A stretch of 64,000 bases of DNA, from contig JAURVB010009752.1 in NCBI GenBank assembly GCA_033002965.1, positions 43,257 to 107,256 of the forward strand, in the 5' to 3' direction. The DNA comes from Piper betle (Eukaryota; Streptophyta; Magnoliopsida; Piperales; Piperaceae). A program made the position numbers and the translations under genes. Below are positions 34,700 to 49,090 of the stretch, piece by piece (position 1 is the first letter of the stretch; every line of letters starts with the position of its first letter). The notes below the pieces were generated by a model. It was not told the origin of the DNA and searched no databases. It saw nothing but the letters and a program-made list of their open reading frames with translations.

Positions 34700-37600
34700 T
34701 TGGAGAATCACATGAATATTTCTCCGAAGTTGAACAGTATTTATATCTTCTGATTTGCTTTTGCTGGTTTTAGATGTGGTCAAGAAAGCTGCTTGTCTTT
34801 AATTTCTATGTAAATTCTTGTTGACAGAGACAATTCTATGTAATTTTTATGTTTTTAATTTGTAGCTCACAATTTCTTTGTATGTAATCAGCATCTTCAA
34901 ATGGGGGAAATTTGCCTTTGAATTACCTCAACGAGGATGAAGTTGATTGCTCACCTAATAAATCATATTTTGCTGAGCTCCACCAAATTAATCATCGGCA
35001 AAAACCTGCAAAACCTATTCTCTTTTCTCTAATAAAGACAGAAGAAAAACAAGCCACTGAGCAACTTACATTTATTTCTTCAAAGAAAAGCCTCATTATT
35101 ACAACATCCAACATTTATATGATGGTATTTTTAACTATTTCACAAATATGCGCTTACCGTTCTTAATTAAATTGTCAAAATATCTTCATTCTTCCAATGA
35201 AGCTTGTTTTGGTCCGAAACCTACTTATTATGTTGACAAATATGAAGAAAATTATCCACTGAATAAGTGGCACAATTTATTATTCCACGGGCATTATACA
35301 ACCTCCACCTTATTTCTTTGAGACCATATAAAATTTAGATGGTTTAACAGTTGCCCAAAAGATCAAGTTTTTAGGGCAGGGGACTTTGTGGATATGCTTT
35401 CCAGAGTCAAGATGGACTTTACTGGAAGAAAAGAAACTTGAAACCTAGAGATTATTAAGTTATTTGTATACATAATGTATTAAGGTTCGGCCTTATGCAA
35501 CAGTTGCTTTGCGCATTAGTTAAGTAAACTGATTGATCAATTAATTGATTAGGGATTAACTAATGCTAGAGTAATTTCATAAGGTGCATTAGGTTAATCC
35601 CTTAAATAGGTTTGAGTAGCCAAACAAAAGTGGATAAATTGCAAGAAATACATATTCCTCAATCGCAACATGTGTTTCAAAGTGATGCTAGGCCAATATT
35701 CAAGTCTAAATAAACTACAAATGTGCCCAACATTATCAAAGTAAAAACTATAAGAGAAATTTATTGATATGCCCTCCTCTAGCTAGCCCCAAATGCACAG
35801 AGACCCATATGCGAGGCAATTCATCAACAGGGTGATACACGCCTGACATTGGTAGTAGGAAATAAGGTAGTAAAAGGGAAGAAGTATGGCTGAAGTTGAG
35901 AGTTAATGACAAAGAAGAAAGATTGAGAGAGACTAGAGTTACTCGGCTTCTTAATGCTCCTTATTTAATCGCTACTGATTTATTAATATACGTCAAATTA
36001 CACCAAAACTTCCTAAATAATAGGCTATATATAAGCCATTATCAACAAACTCCTACAATCAAGCAGTCAAAGCACGTTGGCCATTATTTGAAGGAAAAGA
36101 CTTAACTGAAAAGCAAACTAAAATCCTTATGAGTTGAAGGAGCAACATCCAAAGAATCATCACTTTCCATGCATCATGCACCACGTCCAACTCCGTAGCC
36201 ATGCACATATCATAGTGATAAAAACATTAAACATATATCTGATGTATAACAGGAAACGAAAGGAATAATTACAAATTTTCAACATTTTAAATGCTGCTAA
36301 TATATGCTAGACCAATGTCGCGCCTAGTCTCTAATTAAGGTAGCCACCGCCGTAGAAGCCTAGTTGAGATTGACTACTAGTACTCAAAAGCGACGTCTGC
36401 AGAACGCCGGCTTTGCCCACATTTTTTATATCGTTAACAGAGTCCGATGTGATTCATATTGGTTCAGTCTGACGTTAGATTGGCTCGGCTCGACTGTCTT
36501 TTCTAGTGATTGTAGAGGTCGTACTATTTTGTCGTCGAGGTTAGTGCACCACACTTAATTCGGATTCTATGCTGTATTGACATTAATCAGCCGATTTTAA
36601 TTACATATAATTATTCAATTACTTAATGCGCTGGACTGTATATTTTATTGATTTAACTATTCACTGAATAGACTGGGGGTATTTTTAAACTACGATCATA
36701 TTTTAATAATTATTATTATATATTAATTAGTTAATTTATTAAGGATACATTATTATGGTAGAAAGGGTGAGAGAATTAGATATGTGTAACATAACTTCTT
36801 CCTTATAATAAATTATTTATCAAAATAATATAAGAGATGAGTTAATATATATAAATGAGCACATGTCTAGTTTAGGGCGAGAGTGCTCATAAGTAGGGGA
36901 GATATGAATACTTACCGTTTAATCATTTCATGAAGTTGAAATTGTAATAATTAATTAATAAGATTGACTAACTTATAATAGGATTGTTAATTACTAATTG
37001 GCTATGTGTTACATGACATAATCATCATTGGTAAAGCATTTCATGACATGATATCTTGTATTGTTTATTGAATTAACCTCTCGTATAGGTTTTGAGTAAT
37101 GAAGATGAATGGACTATAAGAAATGATCATAAAGACTTGAAGAGTTGAAAGTCAGCATGACAAACTCAAAAGAATATTTCATTAGGATTGATAATAGTTA
37201 TTTAAAGAGCTCACAACAATATGAGAGTTGTTTTCATCAAAAGGTGTGGAGATAAGGCAATGTTTCAAACTCTTTGTGCGCAACAATTGGAGTCTATTCA
37301 TTATCAAGGAAATCAAGTTGATGAAGACTACAAATAAAGGAAAAACACAAACAACCAAATTTACCATTGAAGATTGAAGAATTTGTTGAAGTGTTAAAGA
37401 GAAGAACACTTCAGTTTGAGTTCAGTCAATGTTTGGTAAGACTTTTAGTCAGGAGTTTGCGTACCAAAGGATTAAGGTGTAGGCAAGGAAGAAGGGTGTT
37501 CAAATCTTCGGCCATCAATCAATCATGCGCTAGGCTACTTCTAGGCATGGAGAGAAGTCGAGAAGGACCTAAGTTCGATTAAGGTTTTGGTCAGACGTTC

Positions 37601-39584
37601 GACAACTGAAGGCGTCTTTGATAGGAGCATAAGATATCTATCGAGGAGTTTGGTAAAGCTTAGTAAAGTTCATCAAGATAGTTCGGTCAAGTGTTTGATC
37701 ATGCGTTTGGCAATCAAAGAAAATTTGGCAAGGACTTCAGAAATTGATTGAGGAGTTCATGAGTGGACAATAGATCAATGAAGTTTAGGAAGGTGTTCAG
37801 TCAGGCGATTGGTCATGCGTTCAACAACCAAAGTGGATGAAGTTGATGTGGCTATGTTTTAAGTGATCATTCAGTTGATGATCAGTCGATCATTTGGCAT
37901 CCTAATGATTTGGACATATTCAAAATACTAGTTGTTGACTAGAGACAAAAGGTGGGAATTGAGTCCCATCAGCTCTATTTGAAGAATGTTAAACCATGTT
38001 CAAATGTAACAAAAATCTAGCTCTTAGTGGAAGCGTTCACTTATAAAAACTTTATTACTCATCTGAAACATGGCTTTGTCTGTATTAAATTTAGTAATTT
38101 AGAATGCAGAAAACATACACAGCAGAGTTAGATTGAATTGAAACAATAATTAAGGTAGTCCATTCATAGATCAGTGGACAGAACTTTCAATTTACATTCT
38201 AAATTCCCAACTGTACTTATCCTTGAGTTAATTATTGTCCTATTTATAGCTATCAAGTATTAGAAATAGTAAATAACTTTGTAACTCTCATGTTATTTCA
38301 ATTAATAAGATGAGTGTTAATTAGGAATTGATTTTGTAATTCTTTTATACTTATCTCAATTAATAATAAGCTAATTTAGGATTGTTTATTTCAGTGGTGC
38401 TCACCCCTTATGTGCATACCCCTAATTATTAAACAGGCAACAGTTCAGTTGATATTAAAGATATAAAATGTATAAAATTTCTTCATTAGATATAATTTAC
38501 TAATATGAAACAATCAACTCAAAAACAATCATAAAGAGATAGATAATAATAAAGCTACATCACATAACAACTAAGATTCATTATTCATCCCCAATCAATA
38601 CAAATTACCCCATGAAGATTTACAAAATATCATTAAATACATCAAGTAATTAACTTAAATAGAAAAAGAAGAAAGAGATGGTTTAAATCTAGATCGTTGA
38701 TGCCCTAGCACAATTCTTCTTTCCAACTGCGCTTGCTTCCTTGTAGCTTGACTTCACGACTTTTTCTTCTCAACTCTTGGATTTTCTCCCTTATATAGAT
38801 TAGAATGTTGAAGAACTCAAGACTCTAAGGTCTGGAAGAAGATGAATTATGTGAAGAAGGGATCCTCCTCATTTGTGAGTGAAGGTCTCATTTTATAGCG
38901 AACATCTTATGTAGCAATTTAGGAAACTTCATTGCATCTTCCATGAAGTTTCCTTGCAACTTCCTTGCAGCATCCTTCTCAATTAGTGTACATAAGATAT
39001 TTTACTTTATTCAATTGCATTAGGTCAGTGTCATCAAGGTGCTCATTCGACAACTCATAATTGTGGGATTCAGTTGATTAGGTATAATTATCCACAAATC
39101 AGGGGCATGTGCAAAATTACAAAGTTGGAAGATGATAGTTTTGTAGGAATGTCTCCTACTTGTCAGCTTCTAGAATTGGTCCATCCTAGGACCAGTGTGT
39201 GCAATCCTATCCTCGTGCATCTATGTTTGGACAAATCCTATTTGGTAGAAAATATCGTAATTATGACAAAACAAATCCGAATATACATGATTTGGTTGTT
39301 GTTCAAGTCTGAGTTGCAGATGTTGCTATCCTTCTCTTGGGAGCCTTTTCCCCCTTCCTAGTAGTTTCACACATGATCACTTTCACCAACTCGCATATGA
39401 ATATGGGTGTTCACTATCTTGCAAAATATATTAATTAATTAAAACTATCAGAACATGTTGATTATTCAAATTTATTTACAACTTTAAAAATTCTCAATTC
39501 TTAGTTAAACCGGTTGAGAAAATGAGGCTAGGACATCGAAAACATATGTAAATAATACAAAAATGATAACTTTATACGAGAGTT
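34700..39584. other. Intergenic, AT-rich
   Basis: No protein domain or RNA gene is recognised. Around 37,560-37,850 a short motif (GATCATGCGTTTGGCAATCAA and variants) recurs several times. Related words appear inverted near 48,320-48,500, which suggests an old dispersed repeat. Confidence 0.4.
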
Positions 39585-41048
39585 ATCAGTACTCACCTAC
39601 ACATATATAAAAAGATTGTGAGTAATCAAACAAGTTTGATTAGTGGTCTAAAATAACTAATGACAATTTAATAATGGCAAATGGGTATCTTAGTACCCAT
39701 GAAGAAAATAGAAACTCGTAGAATACATTGCAAGGTTGTAAATGTAGGTCGAAGCGACCACACATCATTAACATAAATCATGGCAGAACAACTCAACGGC
39801 TGCATATTATACATACATATTTATGCCCTCACATTCTCTATATATCGCCCACTATGATACTCAAATGTCTCAAAACTAAGTGCGACAAATTCTAGAAATG
39901 TATTGTGTTAAGCAAAACTCTCATACATTGCACTGGTGGGGTGAAAGGAAAACTAGTGCAATCTATATATCTTCATATAAGTCTCACATTCATAAAATTG
40001 CAAACCTTCATAATACTTGTATAATAGGTTTGGGCAGGGGCTTATATGATAATCTTTCTGGATCTTACTTTCGAAAACAATCAAGAGATCTCATCGTTAA
40101 AGTTATCTTAAATTATGAAAAACTCAACTAAATGACCTAACATCGGCGGGGATTGATAAAATGCCACTGACACTATCCTATTATCTAAAGCTTGGTGAAA
40201 TCTTCATTTATGGAGTTAAGCATAAAGTGAAGTAGAAGAACCTTACAGACCTAGATGAGTGGAGCTCTTCGTTCTAACTTGACAACTCATTCTACTTAGC
40301 ATAACAATTAAATGAAACCCTAAACACTCTTTAATTAAATTGACACAAAAATGAGGAAAGGCCTCCATAAATGCACAAATATACTCAAAATCTAATAAAC
40401 TTAATTAGTTTACATAAGCACTTGTTAATCATCATTAATTGACTTAATTAGGGTGGTCTAGAAGGTTTCTTATAGAATTAGTGAATAAATCACTTAGGAC
40501 TTGACCATACTTAATCAAATGGGATTAACCCCGTGATTTTTCTGATAGGCCTAACAAATTCTAAATGGAGTGAATTTATAATGTTGGGCTCTGACTCTCT
40601 AAGGTTTAGCTGCAAAAATCACCATGGGTTGGCCCATGAGATAACATGACAAATAGGGCCCTTTAAAGTAAGGCCTAAATGTTAGGAACAAAGTTCCTAG
40701 GCCACACACAAAAATGTCTAAGGTTTGTTGTTCATTGGTTTGGAGGCACCAAATAGTTTTGAGAAAATTAGGGATGCTAGCCAACACTTACACTATAATC
40801 TCCAAACATTTAGCCAAAACTAAAATTATTTTGACCTGGGGAAATTTAGGAAAAGAAGGCATTGGGAGGGACACTTTTGCAGTTGCATAGGATTGACCTG
40901 ACCCTTACGGGTTGCGAAATTTCGATCGGCTAACCTACTAGACCAAAGGCTCACAAATTTTAAGGTGATTAAGTAGGAATAAAACCTATGGTTTGGGTAA
41001 ATTTTGGGGAACTTTTACAACCAAATGGCTAGGCTTTGGGATTTTACA
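39585..41048 (-). mobile_element. Degenerate LTR-I-like fragment
   Basis: Several stretches match LTR-I-type sequence in the same orientation as 46,515-48,545: CACCTACACATATAT with the following TGTGAGTAAT region, GGGCTTATATGATAATCTTT, and TTTCGAAAACA next to GAGATCTCATC. It ends at 41,048 in the terminus GGGATTTTACA. Strongly diverged; edges are approximate. Confidence 0.5.
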
Positions 41049-41894
41049 ATTGTAGCTCATGAATTAGGGTTTGACCTTGCATTCTTATCCTCTAATTAAT
41101 CAATTTTATTAACTACCTAACTAATACCCAAATAAGCACAAACTCAATGAATTTCATTTGGACACTTAGTAGATCATTACATGATTTTTACATATTTTAT
41201 TAAGGCTTTTAACCTAGCAACATACATCACAACAAACATAGTCTGGTGTTATGTGTTATGTTTAGACCCTTAATGACATTCATTTAAGCTGGTATGTAGC
41301 ATCTGTTAGCTAACGTATAGTCCTAAACATGTGCAAATGATTATGGCCAACTAGAATCAAGAACACGGTGGAAAAATTGGGTCAATGGTGGCTATGTCAC
41401 CGGAAATAGGAAAGCTACCAGCTTTCACCATGTTTAGCATTCATGCATGTAGCAAACAACTTAATCATCCAAAAACCATATGCATAAAACTTGTAGCACT
41501 TATTCAACAAGAATCATGTAAAATGGACATCTAGAAAAAGAGATATGTCTAATTTACCATGTATATTCATGATTCTAACATATTGAGGAAAAATAATCAT
41601 AACTATTTTTCTAAGCCTCCAAAAATGATAAAACTAAAGCCAAAAAGTTCCTACAACCTAGATCTAGATGTATAAAATAAATAAAAAATATATACACAAT
41701 CAGAATGCATCCATACCATCCATCAAACATCAGATAGGGGGAAGGAGGGATGTTTACCTAACGGAAGTCTAGGAGGAAATCTTGGGACTTCCTACCTCAA
41801 AACATTCAACTCCTAGGGCCTACTAACGCTTGTATAGCCTAGAAGAGGACTAGAAGTGTGGCGGAGGAAGTGGAGAAGAAAGGGATTGGGAGAA
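41049..41894. other. Unassigned, ending in a polypurine tract
   Basis: No coding content is recognised. It ends AAGGGATTGGGAGAA directly before an LTR start at 41,895, so at least the last part is probably the interior of an LTR element. Confidence 0.4.
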
Positions 41895-42409
41895 TGTAAA
41901 ACCCCAAGCTTCGGGTTAGGGTTTTACCCACTTGTAGTTTTGCTTGGTTGTTGCTAGTCTCAAGTCAGTTAAATGAATTCCGAGTCACTCTAGTTTTCAG
42001 ACCAAGAGTATGAGGCCTAGATGGCCTTATGAACATGTTATAGAGGCTAAGTATGCCCGACATGCAGATGATAGGTTTAGTTATGCTTCAGTAAAGCATG
42101 AGTTATCAGTGTATACACAAGGTATACAAATTGTTTTAATGTGTTAGTCAAGGTTTTATGCCTAAATCTAGGCCATTACAACGTTTAATACCCACTTGGG
42201 ATTTTAGGTTATCTCATATACATGCATCTTACGGATTTCAGACTACTAGATTCCCCTATGGGCCTAGCTTGATTTGAGACTCAGAGTTTCACCTGATTGA
42301 GTTGAGAGTTTTGAGGCCTATTTAGACTTCTTACCTCGATTACTTCTTATATAGTCATTTTTAGGCCTCGATTCAGTTTTGACTTTGAACGGTCTTGATC
42401 CTAGCTTTT

Positions 42410-42454
<45 letters not shown>

Positions 42455-42650
42455 CATATACCTTAGGTGCCACTAGGCCCACGAGCTGCTAGATGGTTCA
42501 GATCGTGCCATGTGACAAGATCTAAACCGTCCAATAAAAATCAAATCCAAAAGCTTGGTTTTTTCCCCATTATTTTGGATTGTTGCACCCTAGCACAACC
42601 GTCACTTTGGGCCGTTGCCGGCTAGTCTCCTGTTCACATCTGGCCATCGA
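41895..42650 (+). mobile_element. LTR fragment with TA microsatellite
   Basis: Starts TGTAAAACCCCAAGCTTCGG right after a polypurine tract. It is the inverted counterpart of about 515-1,091, sharing TATAGAGGCTAAGTATGCC, CATGCAGATGATAGGTT and the TA run (42,414-42,452) followed by TTGCATATACC. The far end is not defined. Confidence 0.6.
42414..42452. repeat. TA microsatellite in LTR
   Basis: A pure AT run followed by TTGCATATACC, at the same relative place as the TA runs near 545-570 in the inverted copy. Confidence 0.88.
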
Positions 42651-43675
42651 ACCGGTATGATCCTTCTTCACCGGCGAAGCTTTTTTGGTTGTTGGTTTCA
42701 CACTGCCATCGCCAATTTGGGGATATCTTTCGGTGCAAGTGAGTCACCTCCGTGAGGCCAACCACCGAGATAGATTCCTTTTATTGAGGCCAACATTTTG
42801 AGACCACTCATGACCACTACAGTGACCGCGATCAACTGACGCCTGGACTTTGTTGGTGGTCATCACTAGCACCTTCCCTGTCCTCCCTTCTGTCGATCAC
42901 GACTTGTGGTATATGCATATTCTATCCAAATTCAATAGAAAATTCATACAATCGTGATATATTCATGTCCTAAACATAAATTTTATAAAAACATGATGAT
43001 TTTCATTGAGAAATCGAGAAAAGAAAACAAAACATACCAAAACCCACCCTCTTCCCCTCCTCTTCTCAAAGCAAGAAAAATTTTAGCAAGAACGATTGAC
43101 CTCTATCTAAGATTACACACTAATTGACACAATTAAGTGGGGGTATTTTGAGTATTCTATTCTAATTAATTAATTAATTTATAATATGATTTGCATTATC
43201 CAAAAGGGATGTCTATTTCTTAATACCACCTTAACTAAGAGTACTAAACCTCCAAAACACCATCTCAAACCTTCCAATTCACCATAAGTTTGTCTCATTA
43301 AAATTTCTCTATTTTACAAACTTGTAAAAAGTTAATTTAATCCTTCTACGTCATTATCTAATAATTTGGTTATAAGGTCATCTTGAAATGACTATAGCTC
43401 ACTCTCTAGATCTCAAATTCTTTTTGTGTTGGATTTATTATCTCTAGTTTTTTATCCTAAATTTTTTGATTTTTTTGTCACATATTCCAAGACATATAAA
43501 TCTTAAAGTTGATTGTCTAATTTACTTGGTCTAACTCCAATTCAAGTAATTTATTTAATCAATAAAATTCAACCCGACCTAAATCTCACCAAAAAGTCAA
43601 CTACGAGTGTCGTTGGTTCAAAAAATAACTAACATAAGCGGGCAAGTGGAAGTTGACTTCCACGAGAAAGGAAAA

Positions 43676-43714
<39 letters not shown>

Positions 43715-43829
43715 ATATATCCATGAGAACACTCAAAGGGCATCCTTTGAGGAGGCAACATGTTGAAGATATGATCGTATCCTAAACTGAACTGGTATTG
43801 TGTCACTCACGGCAAATGCCTCTCTTGGC
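42651..43829. other. Unassigned repeat-like sequence with a TA/TG microsatellite
   Basis: A GC-richer part (42,600-42,910) resembles the GC-rich cores of the LTRs but cannot be aligned firmly. A TA-rich run lies at 43,679-43,720. No genes are seen. Confidence 0.35.
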
Positions 43830-45560
43830 AATATCATATCATAGTCTCATTCTTGGGAACATATCTTAAGTCCTCTTCAAACCTCTATATAACTCCTGGC
43901 TCAGAGTATAAAGGCCAAATACTTCAAGACAATCCCCTTCAGTAACCTTTGACACCACAAATGTAGACATTCGTTGTAAAAAAATATTCGTTACTCTATG
44001 CCTCTCTGGGTGTGAGAAAGCACAAGAGGAAGATATATTAGGACCTCTTGGAATGGAACAACTCTCTTACTAATCGAAAACCCACTACAACCTGCATATT
44101 TTCCCTCTCACTATATATGCAAGGTCAGGTCTACTAACTCTCGATTCACTAAAAATCCGATGAAAACTATATATATAGATGGGAAGAGAATCATATACGT
44201 AGGCCCGAGGCAACATGTGGTAGAGCTAAGTTTGAAATAACATCGAAGATCCTATCCTCAAGGGTTATTAATCAAGGAAGTGAATACATGTATAAATGAC
44301 ATGTATTTAGTGAGGTACGATAAAGTAGACCAATAAAGCTAAGAAGCGGTCCTAATGGACCTATGGTTCAAGCACCAAGAGTGTCATCCCTCATCTACGA
44401 CAATCTCGAACTATGCAAACCTACATTAGAACCAACTACTCAACTAATTTCTAACAACATGGTCATGGTGTATGTTCACATTAACAAATAACATCTCACA
44501 TCAAGAACAATACCAACTAAATAAACAAACACTCGATATGCAAATTTATAAATAAAGAACAAGCAATAAATAAATAAATAAATAAATAAAAGAGCACTAA
44601 ATAAAAATAATAAATACACATGAGTTATAATAAATGATAATAAATAATCAACCAAACACACATGAAAGTAAAGAATAGGTTATTAAATAAGTAAATGATA
44701 AATAAGAATAAATAAATAAACACATGCTTCAACAAATAAATAATAATAACCACTAATCATAAGTAATAATAAGATGAGTAATAATTACACAAATATGCAA
44801 CCAAGTATAAATAAATAATAATGTGTGCACGACTAAATAGATAAATAATAAAGTAATAAATGAAATATATAAATAATGAACATGAATAAATAATAATAAT
44901 AATAATAGTAGAAATAAGTAAACTTGCTATTAAATAATAGTAAATAATCACATGAACATGCATCAAACACAATGAATAAATGATAATAAACAAACAAATA
45001 AATAATAAATAAATAAAGTACTCAAAACATCTAAATATGCTACGCTGATGAATATGCATCTAAACTAATGTAAGAAGTCTTAAAATGTTGGAAATAGTCA
45101 TAAAATGGACAAAAATGGGCTGAAATCGACTGAGAATAGGCTATTGAGTCGAACTGAGTGGACTCGGTCTGATTTAAGCTGTTGGGTCGGGCTGGACTCG
45201 GTGGGCTGGGGTGATTTGTGAGCACGGGCCATAGACATGACTGCGAGCAGGCAGGAGTGGGCTAGACAACTCGGCCAATGGGTCGCAGGGCAAGTGAAGA
45301 AGAACACAGGCAGGGCAAGCATGGGCAGAGCAAGCACAAATGTGTGGGCGATGCCTGTTGCTTAAAAACACCTACAATGGTAAGATCAAGAGTGCCGCTG
45401 GTAGGGAGAGGTCGATGAGGTGGTGGTGAAGGTGGTGGCAGTCGATTGAATTTGATCGCCTACAACAAATGCGGAGAAAATGGCGGTTGGGGAAGATAGA
45501 GTCACCTGCGACAAATGCGGAGGCGTCAAAGGTTGGGGCTAGGGATCAATTGGTTGTCAA
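43830..45560 (-). mobile_element. LTR-I-like fragment with AT low-complexity expansion
   Basis: The segment 43,840-44,300 parallels 17,740-18,270 of LTR-I: CTCTATATAACTCCTGGCTC-GAGTA, CCTTCAGTA-CCTTTGA and CTCAAGGGTTATTAAT. It then runs into about 500 bases of AAT/AAAT-type simple sequence (44,510-45,030) and a G-rich core. The stretch GATGAATATGCATCTAAACT (45,047) recurs at 63,070. Confidence 0.6.
44510..45030. repeat. Degenerate AATA/AAT simple-sequence block
   Basis: About 500 bases consist largely of AATAAATAAT words interrupted by short unique bits such as CACATGAA. They give Tyr/Ile/Leu-rich ORFs on the minus strand that are artefacts of composition. Confidence 0.75.
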
Positions 45561-46514
45561 GTGGGGATACTATCTGTGTGGTCAGTGTTGACATCTATGT
45601 GGGAGAGAGCTAACTACAAATATTTAGCAAAAGAGTTAGTTCCCACAATATTGAGACACATTTAATGGTTACAAGTGGATTACTAAGCAGAAATGATTTA
45701 AACACAATAATTGATAACTAACAAGTGTGGTGTGCATGAGGCAACCCATGGCGAATTATATTAAACCATACAAATAACAAGGTAAACATGACCTTGATTC
45801 ACATAGCTCTTGAAAGTGAACAAGCTAAACACAAAAGAGCTAAGCAAAGTGTGCAAGAATATGAATCAAAATAAAACAAAGAATACAAAAGAGAGAAGGG
45901 AAGAAAGAGGACACACTAATTTTTTCAAATGTTCCCAACAAGTAATCGTTTGTTCTATCCCATTAAGTCTTTTGGTTGAGTAGGTTTTCAAAATTTCATT
46001 ATTGCAACCAACTTGCACGTCTACAAGTAATAAGTTAGGCCTACTTCACAAGCACCCCACAAGTGCCAAGGAAGCCTACACTCCTAAACACCCTATGAGC
46101 TTCCAACAAGCCTTTCTTCTCAAGCATCGAGTGTCATGGATCCTAGCCAACCAGCTCTAAACACCCTTGGAGCATCCACTTTGAAGCTACACTCCCTTTT
46201 ACAAGCTCACACCTTAAGCCAAGGGCGTATTCCAGGCAAACATCCTCCTTCACTAGGCCAAGTGCTTCACACACACTCCCAACACCTTGAGAGTTTACAA
46301 ATTAGCTGAAACACACTTGAACAATGACTCACACAAGACTCTCTCCTTGGATTACACAACAAAGCCTAGGAATATAAGCTAATAAGTAAAGTCAATTCTA
46401 ACACAACTTAAACTTTTCAATTGATCCAAGATAGTCTAGGTTCATCCAATAACAAGAGGTGTTCAAAATACACACTCCAAGGCCCTACTTATAGGTTTCC
46501 AACACCTCTCCCAA
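45561..46514. other. Unassigned sequence between LTR fragments
   Basis: No gene is recognised. The plus strand is rich in short CACTCC/ACACAC/CAAGC words (46,050-46,350). Confidence 0.35.
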
Positions 46515-46753
46515 TGTAACACCCCAAATCCAGTTTACGCTTGAAATCGAACCGAAATGTCACTAGTCCTGGTTAGGTCGGCTAACTGGAACCCAACCCC
46601 GCGGATTTACTCTCGGTCTCTCGAGATGGAAGATGCTTATCGCTATGTATGGATGGATACACAAAATAAACGCAACATGCAATTACATGAATCACATGAC
46701 AACCAGTTCATGCTAAAAATAATGACGATAAAAATCAATAAAAATGATAAAGT

Positions 46754-46800
<47 letters not shown>

Positions 46801-48545
46801 CACACATGAATATTCACACAAAATTCTAATCTATTGCATAATTCATTTTGAATCTTGGGTCTCGACCCATCTATGCGTTCTAATTACTTTTTTACATTGA
46901 ATCTTGGGTCTTACTTGTTGTACTTATTCAATATCTAAATATGTTTATTAAAAAAATATGAACTCAATTGCCATACTTTACATTACATCTCATCATTCTC
47001 AATATAATGATAACATAACAAAATATTTTATTGTTTGACATGTGTGCAAGAGACCTCACTGCTCCTCTGTCTATCCTGGCTCATCGTACTCATGATCATC
47101 ACCTACATATATTGTTAAAAAAATAAGTCAATAACGAGTGTTACTGGTCCAAAAATATAACTAATATCAAACTAGCTATGAGAGCAAACACTCATATAAA
47201 ATAAAACATCGTGAAATCTCTAAAGGGTATCTACTGAATTGAAATCATCTTTAACTGAATTGATCTATTGTTGCTGATGCCTCTCATGACATTTTCTCAT
47301 TTTACTTTTTGGTCCCTTAGGAATCCTATTATATCCTACGCCCTTTTTCTTACTTCCATACCCACTCGCATTGCATGGTTGTCGGTATTTCTAGCTTATA
47401 ACTGGCACATGCCACTTGCATAACATGGTTTTCAGCTACTTTGATTGGCACATGCTTCTAGCATAACATGGTTGTCGGTATTTCTAGCTTACGACTAGCA
47501 CATGCCACTTGCGTAGCATGGTTGTCGACGGCTTGCGACTGACAAATGCTTGCTTGCGTGGTACAATTATTGAAAAATGCAAAAACTATATGCATATAGG
47601 TCTTGGTAGGGATTTATATAATAGGCCTGAATGCATCTTGTGGTGGATCTTGTTTTCGAAAACATACTCGAGGGATCTCATCCTCAAGGGTTATTAATCC
47701 AGAAAACTATTCGACTAAATGGCCTGAGCTAAATGGGAACCGATAAAACACTAGTCAACTCGTCCTATAATATGTAAAAATTAAATAACGATAGAATAAA
47801 TCAATAAATCAGGGGCAAGTCCTAAACGGACCCGAGAGAAGCTTTGAGTATGTCTTAGCACCTAAACGATGAGCTCCTACTCTAATCGTCAGTCATGCAG
47901 TGATGGCAACAAGGTTGTGGCTGGCTTGAGTGAAGATCGTGGGGGAAAAGAGAAGGAAGAAAAAGAAGAAGAAAGCTGGGTGAGAAGGATGGTGTTGGAT
48001 GGATGGTGATAGTGTCAGAAGAGTAGAATAAATAAATGTCTGGGTGAGAAAAACAAATGGTCAGTTGAGAAAAACAAATGGTAAATGAAAAAAATGAATG
48101 GTCGGTGAGAAAAACTAATTGTTGTCTGAGAAAAATGAATGGTCGTCTCGGAATTAAAACTTAACTTGACTGAAAATAACAGTCAAACCGACCAGTTTGG
48201 ATTATAAAACCCTGATTCGAATTACGAAATTTACACCAAAAATAGTAGTTGTTAGGGTTCAAATCACCCTCATTTACTTTTCCCAACGATTATTTTGGCA
48301 ACATTTCCATAACAATTGGATGCCAAACGATCGACTAAAGGTCTGTCGATCGTTGACTTAAACTAGCCATGTCTTCTTTAGTTGTCAAACTTGCGACCAA
48401 AGCTCTGCTGAAGGTTCTTTGACTTAAGATCTCTTTTTTCTATTTCAGCCCTAGGGCCCTAATCAGTTGTTAAGCCCACGACCGAAGGTCTGCCAAAGTT
48501 TGATAGTGCTTAGCTTCTAACCTACGCCCAAGCCGGGGTTTTATA
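46515..48545 (-). mobile_element. LTR of a gypsy-type element related to LTR-I
   Basis: On the minus strand it begins TATAAAACCCCGGCTTGGG at 48,545, after the purine-rich GTGGGGCAAAT, and ends TTTGGGGTGTTACA at 46,515. It shares with LTR-I the inner end (CGAACCGAAATGTCACTAG), the GAGTGTTACTGGTCCAAAAA segment and GATCTCATCCTCAAGGGTTA. It contains a TA run at 46,756-46,797 and repeated TAACATGGTTGTCGGTATTT words (47,370-47,520). Confidence 0.68.
46756..46797. repeat. TA microsatellite in LTR
   Basis: A pure AT run of about 40 bases inside the LTR at 46,515-48,545. Confidence 0.88.
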
Positions 48546-49090
48546 ATTTGCCCCACACAATGTACTTGTGCTTGACAAGTATATGTGAGCTATTCAATTC
48601 AAAATCATTCACTTGTATGATTTGACAAGTTAATCAACACTTGTGAAGGTTTTTAAATTGAAATTGGTATATTTATATTACAGATTACATGTTTGATTAA
48701 ATTCCGCATAGATATTTTGTCCATTGATTTTTTTATCCTTTTTTTAGTCTTAGGATACGTGGGCTCATAGTAATTTATTTGTTTAAGTGTTGTTTTTATT
48801 AGTCATTACCCATGCTAGGCTGGATTCTAAGTTTATCTTGAGGCTTCTTCTCTTGAGGCTTCTTCCCTTCACGACATAAAGAGTTGGTTTATCGATCATT
48901 ATTTTTGTTTTGTAATTGATTCTTGATACCGACGTTTGTTCAATAAGTGGTCTAAGTTATGATATTCCAATGAATTTGGTTCATTCTTGAGTTGGATTTG
49001 GGCTGTTACTATTTTACGTTAGTAGATTAGGGTGTTCTTTAATTAGGGTTTTATTATGCATTAAGATAGCATCTAGATGCATACTATTTC
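48546..49090. other. Probable interior flank of the preceding LTR; nothing coding
   Basis: The sequence next to 48,545 carries a polypurine-like tract on the minus strand, so the LTR's own interior should lie here, but no coding remnant is visible before the LTR-II copy. Confidence 0.35.

Noticed and set aside
43618..43806. Ile/Tyr repeat ORF, and similar ones at 8,477-8,701 and 63,621-63,951
   Set aside because: Translated TA microsatellites.
44476..45059. Hydrophobic minus-strand ORFs resembling membrane proteins
   Set aside because: They come from AAT/AAAT simple sequence.
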